Assembly: GCA_963796225.1 (NCBI GenBank)
Contig: CAWCLK010000008.1
Location: 124,001 to 188,000 of the forward strand
DNA from: CAWCLK01 sp963796225
GTDB taxonomy: Bacteria; Actinomycetota; Nitriliruptoria; Nitriliruptorales; Nitriliruptoraceae
Reading direction: 5' to 3'
DNA: 64,000 bases
Made by a program: the position numbers and the translations under genes. Positions 37,992 through 45,767 of the stretch are shown here, piece by piece (the stretch's first letter is position 1; every line of letters begins with the position of its first letter). The notes under the pieces were generated by a model. It made no database searches. It was given only the letters and a program-made list of their open reading frames with translations, and was not told where the DNA came from.

Positions 37992-38519
37992 TCAACCGAG
38001 CCCGCCGAGGCCGGGGCCCCGCCCCGTGCCGCACCGCCGGTCGCCCTCGAACCCGCGCAGGTCGCACGCGCCGTCCTCGATGCGTCGGTCACCCAGCGGC
38101 TGCTCCAGCATCAGCTCGTGGGTGCGCCCGACCTCCTCGAGATCGGAGCACCCGTCGATGGGCACGTGCACGTAGAGGGTCACCGTCACGCGGTCGGCGC
38201 CCTCGAGGACCTCCGTCCGCTCGGCGTCGACCCGGTCGCACGCGGTCCCCGTCCAGGCCAGCTCCAGGCCGTCGTCGGTGGCCCGGGCGTCGTCCAGGGG
38301 CCGCGCTTCGGAGACCGCATCGTCACCGGCACGGTCCAGGGCGACGAAGCCGCCGACGACGACCAGCAGCGCGACGCCGAGACCGACCACGAGCCGCGCC
38401 CGCTGGTCGACCGCCACCGTGGCGTCGGGTCGACGCGTGCGGCGATCACGATCGCGGCGTTCCGCCTCCGCCGCGTAGGCGTTGGCCTCGTGCCAGTCGT
38501 CGGCCACGTCCCGCCCCAT
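37992..38519 (-). CDS. hypothetical single-span membrane protein
   Basis: 175 residues, unrecognised. A charged cytoplasmic N-terminus (about 40 residues, rich in Arg/Asp/Glu) precedes one membrane helix (LVVGLGVALLVVVGGFVAL, about 43-61). An outer domain follows with four Cys residues (TACDRVD, DGCSDLEE, GACDLRG, RRCGTG) that could form two disulfides. No known domain. Divergent from the HEAGH membrane protein, separated by 62 bp. Confidence 0.65.
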   Translation of the reverse strand: MGRDVADDWHEANAYAAEAERRDRDRRTRRPDATVAVDQRARLVVGLGVALLVVVGGFVALDRAGDDAVSEARPLDDARATDDGLELAWTGTACDRVDAERTEVLEGADRVTVTLYVHVPIDGCSDLEEVGRTHELMLEQPLGDRRIEDGACDLRGFEGDRRCGTGRGPGLGGLG

Positions 38520-38581
38520 GCCTGGACCGCGACCCCACCATAGCGGTCAAGGTGCGCCAGCCGCGCGCCGACGTGGTGGGC

Positions 38582-39334
38582 ATGGACCCTGACCGTTGGC
38601 GATTCCGCGGCCGGTACGTCGCCGGCCTGCCCGTGCTCGCCCTCATGGGGGTCAACGCCTTCGTCCGTGGCGTCCGCGTGCCGCTGCTCGGCTGGATCGA
38701 CCTGGCGATCCACGAGGCCGGCCACGTGCTGGCGTTCCCCCTGCCCGACATCGGGATGGCGGCGATGGGATCGGGCCTGCAGGTCGCGATGCCGTTGCTG
38801 TTCGCCGGCGTGTTCTGGCTGAAGGAACGGGACGTGCTGGGCACGGCCCTGTGCCTGGGCTGGGCGGGGACCTCGTTCCAGGACGCGTCGATCTACATCG
38901 CCGACGCCCCGTACCAGCGGCTGCCGCTCATCGGCGGGGAGCACGACTGGGCGTGGATCCTCGGCCCGCGTGGGCTGGACCACCTGTCCCTCGCCGACGA
39001 CCTCGGGCGGCTCGCATGGATCACCGGGCTGGTGCTGTGGGTCGTCGGGCTGCTGCTGTGCCTGGCCGGGCCCCGCCTGGCGCGGGCCCTGGCGTCCGGC
39101 CACCGCGCCATCGCCCCGTGGACGCTGTGGCGGGCCGCCGAGGACGTACCTTCCGGGCGTGTCGACCACCCGGACCTTCCGCCTGCCGCTGCCGCTGGAC
39201 GTGCGGCGGTCGTTGGCGCCCCTGCAGATGGGGCGCTGGGACCCGACGACCCGGCTGACGCCCGACCAGGTGCTGCGCAGCGCCTGGACGCCGGAGGGCC
39301 CGGCGACCCTGCACGCGCGCGTGTCGTCTGGTGA
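38582..39334 (+). CDS. integral membrane protein with HEAGH motif
   Basis: 250 residues as read. Five or so hydrophobic segments; the second holds IDLAIHEAGHVLAFPLPD, an HExxH metal motif followed by a Pro as in membrane zinc peptidases, and the protein carries a later HDWAWILG segment. No family name is assigned. Its last 59 codons overlap the glycosylase gene that starts at 39159, and they look like out-of-frame sequence (Pro/Ala/Gly/Asp rich, no hydrophobicity). Either a long overlap is real or a base error hides the true stop near 39150. ATG at 38582 chosen as the first in-frame start after the divergent gene. Confidence 0.55.
   Translation: MDPDRWRFRGRYVAGLPVLALMGVNAFVRGVRVPLLGWIDLAIHEAGHVLAFPLPDIGMAAMGSGLQVAMPLLFAGVFWLKERDVLGTALCLGWAGTSFQDASIYIADAPYQRLPLIGGEHDWAWILGPRGLDHLSLADDLGRLAWITGLVLWVVGLLLCLAGPRLARALASGHRAIAPWTLWRAAEDVPSGRVDHPDLPPAAAAGRAAVVGAPADGALGPDDPADARPGAAQRLDAGGPGDPARARVVW
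39147..39152 (+). promoter_or_regulatory. -10 box TACCTT inside upstream gene, predicted leaderless AlkA start
   Basis: TACCTT, six bases, then GTG at 39159. It lies within the reading frame of the HEAGH protein. Confidence 0.45.
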
Positions 39335-40061
39335 GGCCGTCTGCGAGGCGTGGGGACCGGGTGCCGGCTGGGCCCTGGACCACGCTCCCGGTCTGCTCGG
39401 CGCGCACGACGACCTGACGGGCTTCGTGCCCGACCACCACCCAGCCGTGGCCCGCAGCGCCCACCGGCTTCCCGGCCTGCGGATGATCCGGTCCGGGCAG
39501 GTGGCCGACCTGCTCGTGCCCACGATCCTCGGGCAGAAGGTGACCGGGCTCGAGGCATGCCGCGCCCACATCTGGCTCACCCGCCGCCATGGCCAACCGG
39601 CGCCAGGCCCGGGCCAGCTCAGGCTGCCGCCACATCCCGCCACCCTCGCGGGACTTCCCTACGACGCCTTCCACCGGGCCGGCGTCGAACGCACGCGTGC
39701 CGTGACCATCATCGAGGCCTGCCGGCGGATCGACCGACTCGAGGAGGCCGCCCACCTGCCGCGCGGTGAGGCACGTGCGCGCCTCACCGCGGTCCGGGGC
39801 CTCGGCCCGTGGACGGCCGGCATCATCGAACGCGTCGCCCTCGGCGACGCGGATGCCGTCGAGGTCGGCGACTACCACCTGCCCAACCTCGTGGCCTGGA
39901 ACCTCGCCGGCGAGGACCGCGCCGACGACGACCGCATGCTCGAGCTGCTCGCCCCGTTCGCCCCGCACCGCGGCCGGACGCTGCGCCTGCTCGAGCTCGG
40001 CGGCCAGCACGCCCCGCGCCGCGGGGCGCGCATGGCCGTCGGCCCGATCCACCGCCTCTGA
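39159..40061 (+). CDS. DNA-3-methyladenine glycosylase (AlkA/HhH-GPD type)
   Basis: 300 residues. Base-excision repair glycosylase for alkylated bases. N-terminal beta domain (RTFRLPLPLDVRRSLAPLQMGRWDPTTRL) of the actinobacterial AlkA-like group; HhH-GPD domain with ILGQKVTGLEACRAH, FHRAGVERTRAVTIIEACRRIDRL, and the hairpin LTAVRGLGPWTAGIIERVALGDADAVEVGDYHLPN, whose last Asp is the catalytic acid. No FeS cluster Cys. The start at 39159 gives the family's usual N-terminus and follows a -10 box, though it overlaps the preceding gene by 176 bases. REP-like repeats follow the stop. Confidence 0.87.
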   Translation: MSTTRTFRLPLPLDVRRSLAPLQMGRWDPTTRLTPDQVLRSAWTPEGPATLHARVSSGEAVCEAWGPGAGWALDHAPGLLGAHDDLTGFVPDHHPAVARSAHRLPGLRMIRSGQVADLLVPTILGQKVTGLEACRAHIWLTRRHGQPAPGPGQLRLPPHPATLAGLPYDAFHRAGVERTRAVTIIEACRRIDRLEEAAHLPRGEARARLTAVRGLGPWTAGIIERVALGDADAVEVGDYHLPNLVAWNLAGEDRADDDRMLELLAPFAPHRGRTLRLLELGGQHAPRRGARMAVGPIHRL

Positions 40062-40080
40062 CCCCCAGACCGTCCCCGCG

Positions 40081-40447
40081 AGTTGGAGCGGAGCCGGAGC
40101 GGACAGAAATGGGACCCGTCCCAGAATCCGTGAGCGCGCCGCCCGCCCCGACGGTCAGCGCGCACCAGAAGCCGGACGCGGTCCAGATCGTCGAGGCGGG
40201 TGAGGTGCAGAAACTGGGACCCGTCCCAGAATCCGAGACGAGCCGCCCGCCCCAAAGGTCAGCGCGCTCGAGAAGCTGGACCTGGTCCCGGATGCCGTCG
40301 AGGGTGGTGCGGTAGTAAGAAGGGAGCCGAGCCGGAGCGGACAGAAACTGGGACCCGTCCCAGAATCCGTGACGCGCCGCCCGCCCCGACGGTCAGCGCG
40401 CACCAGAAGCTGGACGTGGTCCCAGATTCCGTCGAGGGGGGTGCGGT
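40081..40447. repeat. cluster of three REP-like palindromic repeats
   Basis: Fills most of the 387-bp gap between convergent genes. Three units of about 100-130 bp each hold a palindrome: TGGGACCCGTCCCA at 40110-40123, CTGGGACCCGTCCCAG at 40214-40229 and again at 40348-40363, each followed by AATCCG, a CGCCGCCCGCCCC block, GGTCAGCGCGC, an AGAAGC/AGAAGCTGGAC block and GGTCC. The outer units are nearly identical over about 100 bases (both begin GAGCCGGAGCGGACAGAAA); the middle one is more diverged. No coding potential. The plan fits bacterial REP/BIME elements. No transposase is in the window. Confidence 0.75.
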
Positions 40448-40448
40448 G

Positions 40449-41261
40449 TCAGACGGGAGTGAACACCGACACGTCCACGTCCACGGTGACGTCGAGCTGG
40501 TCCGGCAGCGCCTCGGCGCGCCCCGCCAGCTCCTCCTCGGTGGCGTGATGCCCCGTGGGACCCATCAGTGCCAGGTCCACCGCCGTGGTCCGGTCGACCC
40601 GGCGGCGGTCCTGTACCCGGGTCGTGGTCACGTGGGCCAGGAGGGTTGCCTCCGTGCGCAAGTGCGCCGCCTTGTCCGGCGCCACGGCGAGCATGCCGAG
40701 CGGGCCGACGAGCTCGGCGAGGTGGTCGGGGCGCGGGGTCACGACCACGAGGCGGCCGCCGGGGACCAGGACGCGGGCGGCCTCGGGGAGGTTGCGTGGG
40801 CCGAACACCGTGAGCACGCCGGCGGCGACCCCGTCCGCGACGGGCCACGGGGCCCACGCGTCGGCACGCACGACCAGCACGTCGTCCGGCGCGGCGCGGG
40901 CCGCACGGCGGACAGCGGGCGTCGACACGTCCAGCGCCACGCCGGGACGGCCGACGGCGGCCGCGACGCGTCGCAGGTGGTGGCCCGTCCCCGCCCCGAC
41001 CTCGACCAGGCACCCCGCCGGGGCGCCCCGCAGCGCATCCACCACGGCGTCGGTGACGGCGTCGAGGTGGCCGGCCTCCAGCACTCGGGTGCGGGCGTCG
41101 AGCATGGCGGCGGTGTCGCCGTCGTGGGGCGTGGCCGCGGCGAGCAGCGTCACGTACCCCTGGCTGGCGACGTCGAAGCGGTGCCCCGCTGCGCAGCCCC
41201 ACGCCCCGTCGACCCGTTCCAGCGGGGCGTGGCAGTGGGGGCAGCGCAGCAGGGGCCCCAC
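40449..41261 (-). CDS. rlmA: RlmA-type 23S rRNA guanine-N1 methyltransferase
   Basis: 270 residues. N-terminal zinc finger with CPHC and CAAGHRFDVASQGYVTLL (C-x2-C, C-x3-H; the FDxAxxGYxxLL motif is diagnostic of RlmA), then a SAM-dependent methyltransferase fold with VEVGAGTGHHL. RlmA(I) modifies G745 and RlmA(II) G748 of 23S rRNA; in Gram-positives the latter is usual and relates to tylosin resistance. GTG start six bases after the stop of the reductase gene, so an operon. Ends at the REP-like cluster. Confidence 0.85.
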   Translation of the reverse strand: MGPLLRCPHCHAPLERVDGAWGCAAGHRFDVASQGYVTLLAAATPHDGDTAAMLDARTRVLEAGHLDAVTDAVVDALRGAPAGCLVEVGAGTGHHLRRVAAAVGRPGVALDVSTPAVRRAARAAPDDVLVVRADAWAPWPVADGVAAGVLTVFGPRNLPEAARVLVPGGRLVVVTPRPDHLAELVGPLGMLAVAPDKAAHLRTEATLLAHVTTTRVQDRRRVDRTTAVDLALMGPTGHHATEEELAGRAEALPDQLDVTVDVDVSVFTPV

Positions 41262-41267
41262 GGGCGG

Positions 41268-42246
41268 TCAGTTCGAGCTGTGACCGGGGAAGACGCGCGC
41301 GTCCGGGTCGATGTAGACGGCGGCGTTGTTGACGGCGGTCGCCGCCTCGCCGAAGCCCACCGAGATCAGGCGGACCTTGCCGTCGTACTCGGTGATGTCA
41401 CCGGCGGCGAAGACGCCCTCGATGTTGGTCTCCATGCGGGTGTCGACCAGCACGTGGCGGCGGTCGATCTCGACGTCCCACGACTTCAGCGGGCCGAGGT
41501 CGGACTTGAACCCGAGGGCCGCGACGACCGCCTGGACCTTCAGGGCCTCGCGCTCGTCGCTGCGGTTGTCGAACACCTCGACCGACTCGATGTGGTCCTC
41601 GCCGTGGATCGCGGCGACCTCGGTGTGGGTCAGCACGCGCACCGACGAGTCCATCACCCGCTGCACCGTGTCCTCGTGGGCCCGGAAGCGGTCGCGTCGG
41701 TGGATCAGCGTGATCGAACGCGCGATGTCCTCGAGGTTCATGGCCCAGTCGAAGGCGGAGTCGCCGCCGCCCACGATGAGCACGTCCTTGTCGCGCATGA
41801 CGTCGAGCTTCGGGACGAAGTAGACGAGGCCGTTGCCCTCGAAGTCCTCGCTGCCGGGCAGCGGGCGGGGCGTGAAGGTGCCGATCCCGCCGGTGATGAG
41901 CACGGCCCGGGTGTGGACCTCGACGTCCTTGTGCGTGCGGATCAGGAAGCGACCCGTCGTCACGCTTCTCGAGGTCCTCGGCCCGGTGCCCCAGCAGGTA
42001 GGTCGGGTCGTACTGGTGGGCCTGCTCGACGCACTGGTCGATCAGGTCCTTGCCCCGGATCGCCGGGAACCCCGCGACGTCGTAGATCTGCTTCTCGGGG
42101 TAGAGCGCGGCGACCTGGCCACCCGGTTCGGGCAGCGAGTCCACGAGCGTCACGGACAGGCCGCGGAAGCCCGCGTAGTAGGCCGCGTACAGCCCGGCGG
42201 GGCCGGCCCCGATGATGGTCAGGTCGGTCGTCTGGCGGTCGGTCAC
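41268..42246 (-). CDS. ferredoxin-NADP+ reductase, thioredoxin-reductase-like type (one-base frameshift)
   Basis: About 325 residues after removing one extra G near 41955. IIGAGPAGLYAAYYAGFRGLSVTLVD binds FAD; GGQVAALYPEKQIYDVAGFPAI, YFVPKLD, and GGGDSAFDWAMNLEDIARSITLIHRRDRFRAHE (NADPH site with HRR and R) are typical of the YumC class, as is the ending FAAGDITEYDGKVRLISVGFGEAATAVNNAAVYIDP. The thioredoxin-reductase CxxC is absent, which fits a ferredoxin/flavodoxin reductase. GTG start at 42246; a -10 candidate TACCCT lies at 42294-42299 on the minus strand. Followed by rlmA. Confidence 0.88.
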
Positions 42247-42342
42247 GATGTGTTCGCCCTTGTCGTGTCGGCCTGACCCGGATCCCGGGACGAGGGTATG
42301 CGCGCGTCCACCGCACGCGAAACCGACCACCCCGTCCGACCG

Positions 42343-42368
42343 GCCGCTCCGAGCCTCGACCGAGCGGC
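42343..42368 (-). terminator. hairpin after VWA gene
   Basis: GCCGCTC and GAGCGGC pair around a 12-base loop that itself contains CGAG/CTCG. Five bases past the VWA stop on the minus strand. Confidence 0.35.
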
Positions 42369-42373
42369 GCGGC

Positions 42374-44293
42374 TCAGTACTCGTGCAGCACCGTGCGGCC
42401 GACCTCCTCGGCCGACATCTGGAACACCTGACCGCCGGTGAGGTGCACCAGGCGCTGGGCGAAGTCGACGAGGCCCGGGGCGTCCTCGAGCAGGAAGATG
42501 TTCAGCGACACGCCCATCCGTGCCAGCCGCATGGCCTCGCGCAGCGTGGCCTCGAGGGTCTCGGGGACCGGCGGCCAGTTGAACACGGCCTCGTCGCCGA
42601 CCAGGTGCGCGGTCGGTTCGCCGTCGGTGACCATGATGACCTGCTTGACCTCGCGCGGGTCGTCGGCCAGCAGGCGACGGGCCAGCAGGAACGCGTGCTG
42701 CATGTTGGTGCCGTAGACGCGTTCGAACCCGGCCCGGGCGAGGTCGGCGGGCTGCAGCCGGCGGGCGTAGTCGGAGAACCCGACGAGGTACAGCGAGTCG
42801 GCACGGTGCTTGCCCTCGATCAGGGCGTGCAGGGCCAGGGCCATCCGCTTGGCGGGCACGAAGTGGCCCTGCAGCGGCATGGAGAACGACAGGTCGAGCA
42901 GCAGCGCCGTGGCGGTGGCGGGGCGCACCTCCTGCTCGACGACCTCGAGGTCGTCGGGCACCAGCCGGAACGGCTCGCCGACGCGGTCCACCCCCTGGCC
43001 GGCGCGCCTCATCACGGCGTTGGACAGCGTGCGCTGGACCGCGAGCGGCTCGGTGGCCCCGAAGTGCCACGGCCGGGTCTGCCCGGTGGGTTCGGGGTCG
43101 GCGCCGGGGCGGTGGTCGGCGGGCTGGCGACGCACACGGTCGAGCAGGGCGGTGAGGGCCTTCTCCCCCAGCAACCGTGCGCCCCGTGGGGTCATCACCA
43201 GCTCGCCGTCGCGTGCCTGCAGGACGCCGGCCTGCTCGAGCTCGCGCTCGATCTGGCGCAGGCGCCGGACGTCGCGCACGGCGTCCTGGCCGAGCGAGCG
43301 TCGCAGGGCCTCCTCGTCGACGTCGTCGAGGGTCGCGCCGGCGTACTCGCCGCCGAGCGACCGGTCGAGCTCGTCCAGCTCGGCCAGGCGCTCCATCCCG
43401 TCGACCATGGCGCTGAACGGTCCCGTCGGGTCGCCACCCTCCTGTGGGGGCCCGAGCTGCGACAGGTCCATGCCGGCCATGGCGTCGGCGAGGTTGCCCT
43501 GCAGCTGCGACAGCTGCAGGGCCAGGTCCGGGTCGTCGAGCACGCTGCGGGCCAGCTCGGCCATCTGGCGCCGTTGCTCGGGCGTCATCGCCTGCAGGAG
43601 CTGCTGCATGGCCATCGCCCGGCGGGCCAGCACCTCGAGCAGCTCGTCGAGGTCCTGGGGCTGCTCGGGGAACAGGTGCCCGTGCTGCTCCATGAAGGCG
43701 TCGAAGTCGGGCTCCTCGCCCCGCGCCCGCGCTTCGAGCATGGCGTTGAGGTCGGCGAGCATGGCCGCCATCTGCTGGACCTGCTCGGGCCCCATCTGGT
43801 CCACGGCGCCGGCCAGGTCGCGCAGGTAGGCGTCGAGCACGTCGCGGCGGATGGACTCGACCAGCTCGTCGAAGCGCTGCTGGGCCTCGTCGCTGGCGAA
43901 GTCGTGCTGCTGCAGCTCGCGCAGGCGACCTGCCGGGTCCCGCGGCAGGGCGTCCAGCATCGCCTCGGCGAACCGGGCGTCCGGGTCGTCGCGCCCCGCC
44001 AGCTCCTCCCGCTCGAGGTCCAGGATGGCGTCGAGCTGCTCCTGGATCTCGCGGAAGGGCCCGTCGAGGTCCATCGAGTCGGTCAGGTCCTGCCGCAGGC
44101 GACGGACGCGGTCCCGCAGCTCGGCCAGGCCGGTCTGGCCCCGCCAGCCCTGCTCGCGCATGCGCGCCAGCGACGCCCGTCCCCCGGCGCCCGACAGCAT
44201 GTCGTCACCGAGCCGGTCGAGCAGGTCCCCGACGTCGATGCGTTCACCCAGGGGGTCCTGGGTGCCGTCCCACCGCCAGTACCTCGAGCGCAT
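42374..44293 (-). CDS. VWA-domain protein, partner of AAA+ ATPase
   Basis: 639 residues. Long helical, Gln/Met/Glu-rich N-terminal region (about 50-330), a middle WHFGATEPLAVQRTLSNAVMRR, and a C-terminal von Willebrand A domain with MIDAS residues in LLLDLSFSM (DxSxS), a Thr in GTNMQHAF, and MVTDGEP. Resembles the ChlD/BchD-like and CbbO/NorD-like partners of MoxR-type ATPases, which remodel or metal-load client proteins. ATG follows the ATPase stop by four bases. No cofactor-biosynthesis gene is adjacent, so this is not a classical Mg-chelatase. Confidence 0.82.
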   Translation of the reverse strand: MRSRYWRWDGTQDPLGERIDVGDLLDRLGDDMLSGAGGRASLARMREQGWRGQTGLAELRDRVRRLRQDLTDSMDLDGPFREIQEQLDAILDLEREELAGRDDPDARFAEAMLDALPRDPAGRLRELQQHDFASDEAQQRFDELVESIRRDVLDAYLRDLAGAVDQMGPEQVQQMAAMLADLNAMLEARARGEEPDFDAFMEQHGHLFPEQPQDLDELLEVLARRAMAMQQLLQAMTPEQRRQMAELARSVLDDPDLALQLSQLQGNLADAMAGMDLSQLGPPQEGGDPTGPFSAMVDGMERLAELDELDRSLGGEYAGATLDDVDEEALRRSLGQDAVRDVRRLRQIERELEQAGVLQARDGELVMTPRGARLLGEKALTALLDRVRRQPADHRPGADPEPTGQTRPWHFGATEPLAVQRTLSNAVMRRAGQGVDRVGEPFRLVPDDLEVVEQEVRPATATALLLDLSFSMPLQGHFVPAKRMALALHALIEGKHRADSLYLVGFSDYARRLQPADLARAGFERVYGTNMQHAFLLARRLLADDPREVKQVIMVTDGEPTAHLVGDEAVFNWPPVPETLEATLREAMRLARMGVSLNIFLLEDAPGLVDFAQRLVHLTGGQVFQMSAEEVGRTVLHEY

Positions 44294-44297
44294 CAGC

Positions 44298-45713
44298 TCA
44301 CCCGTACACGGCCATGCCGACGTCGTCGGCCTTGTTGACGCGCCGGCCGAGGTGCAGGCCCTCGAGGACGAACTCGACGACGCTGGCGGCGACCTCCTCG
44401 TTCTCGGCCTCCTCCCCCAGCGCCTGCATCCAGGTGTGCAGCCCGTCGATCGGACCGTCGAACTGGCCGAGCAGGTCCGTCCCGGGCATGACGTCGGAGG
44501 TCTCGACGGTCAGGCCGGCGTCGAAGCGGTCCACGAGGTCGAGCAGGTCGAGGCCGCCGAGCCGGTCCCGCCAGACGGTGAGGATGGCGCGCTGCAGGGC
44601 ACGGGCGACGATCTCCTCCTCGCGGCCCTCCTCGAGCAGGTCGAACTCGACCCGGCCGAGGGCGGCCGGCACGACGGCCCACAGGTCGATCACGCGGGGG
44701 ACGGCCAGCGAGGCGCCGGTCCTCGCCGCGCGACGCACCGCCCCGGCCACGGCGGTCTCGTGCGCCCCGATCGTGTAGCGCACCGAGACGCCCGACCGCT
44801 GGTTGACCTCGGAGGAGGTGCGCAGCAACGCCACCAGGCGCGCCAGGACCTCGTCGACGAACCGGGGCACGTGCACGGTCACGCCGGGGGGCGGGGCGGC
44901 CGCTTCGGCCAGGACGATGTCGATCTCGTGCTCGACGTCCTCGGGGTAGTGCGTGCGGACCTGCGCCCCGAAACGGTCCTTGAGCGGCGAGATGATGCGC
45001 CCACGGTTGGTGTAGTCGTCGGGGTTCGCGGTGGCGACGAGCAGCACGTCCAGCGGCAGCCGGAACGAGTAGCCGCGGATCTGCACGTCACGTTCCTCGA
45101 GGACGTTGAGCAATGCGACCTGGATCCGGCTGGGCAGGTCGGGCAGCTCGTTGATGGAGACGATCCCGCGGTTGTGGCGCGGCACAAGCCCGAAGTGGAT
45201 GGTGCGTTCGTCGCCGAGGTAACGCCCCTCGGCCACGCGCATCGGGTCCACGTCGCCGATCAGGTCGGCCACCGACACGTCGGGCGTCGCCAGCTTCTCG
45301 GCGAAGCGTCGCTCGCGGTCCACCCACACCACCGGCAGGTCCCGGCCACGCTCGGCGGCGAGGTCCCGGCAGTGGGCGCAGGTCGGGTGCGCCGGGTGGC
45401 AGAGGATCTCGCAGTCCGGGACCGTCGGGGCCTGTTCGTCGAGCAGGCCGACCAGGCGGCGCACGAGGCGGGTCTTGGCCTGCCCCCGCTCCCCCAGCAG
45501 GATCAGGTCGTGGCCGGCGAGCAGGGCCCGCTCGAGCTGCGGCAGCACGGTGTCGTCGTACCCCACGATCCCGGTCGCGAGGGGCCGGCCCTCACGCAAC
45601 CGCGCCACGAGGTTGTCGCGGACCTCCTGCTTGACGGACCGGTCCGGGTGCCCCGAGGCCTCGAGGTCGGCCAGCGTCGTCGGTCGTGCCGTGCTCACCG
45701 TGGGGCCTCTCAC
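44298..45713 (-). CDS. AAA+ ATPase, magnesium-chelatase-I-like, with Cys-rich insert
   Basis: 471 residues from the GTG at 45713 (a second GTG at 45698 is possible). Walker A GERGQAKT, then an insertion with CEILCHPAHPTCAHC that could bind zinc. SINELPDLPSRIQVALLNVLEERDVQIRGYSFRLPLDVLLVATANPDDYTNRGRIISPLKDRFG holds Walker B-like and sensor residues of the helix-2-insert (MoxR/ChlI) clade. The late region is the lid. Pairs with the VWA protein four bases downstream. The client is unknown. Confidence 0.82.
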   Translation of the reverse strand: MRGPTVSTARPTTLADLEASGHPDRSVKQEVRDNLVARLREGRPLATGIVGYDDTVLPQLERALLAGHDLILLGERGQAKTRLVRRLVGLLDEQAPTVPDCEILCHPAHPTCAHCRDLAAERGRDLPVVWVDRERRFAEKLATPDVSVADLIGDVDPMRVAEGRYLGDERTIHFGLVPRHNRGIVSINELPDLPSRIQVALLNVLEERDVQIRGYSFRLPLDVLLVATANPDDYTNRGRIISPLKDRFGAQVRTHYPEDVEHEIDIVLAEAAAPPPGVTVHVPRFVDEVLARLVALLRTSSEVNQRSGVSVRYTIGAHETAVAGAVRRAARTGASLAVPRVIDLWAVVPAALGRVEFDLLEEGREEEIVARALQRAILTVWRDRLGGLDLLDLVDRFDAGLTVETSDVMPGTDLLGQFDGPIDGLHTWMQALGEEAENEEVAASVVEFVLEGLHLGRRVNKADDVGMAVYG

Positions 45714-45725
45714 CGCTGTCGGGCG

Positions 45726-45731
45726 ACCGTA
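45726..45731 (-). promoter_or_regulatory. -10 box TACGGT (minus) for AAA+/VWA operon
   Basis: On the minus strand TACGGT lies 12 bases before the GTG at 45713 and 27 before the GTG at 45698. Confidence 0.4.
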
Positions 45732-45767
45732 CCCCTCCGCCCTCGGCGCGCACCGGGGAGTGGCGTC

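Noticed and set aside
39227..40061. Shorter AlkA start at an internal ATG
   Set aside because: It would remove the conserved N-terminal beta strand; the GTG at 39159 follows a -10 box and gives the family's usual start.
40081..40447. Possible CRISPR array
   Set aside because: Only three units, 104 and 134 bp apart, with similar rather than unique spacers, and no cas genes. REP-like repeats fit better.
42374..45713. Magnesium chelatase (bacteriochlorophyll or cobalamin synthesis)
   Set aside because: The ATPase and VWA domains resemble ChlI/ChlD, but no tetrapyrrole or cobalt genes are near and the ATPase has an extra Cys-rich insert.
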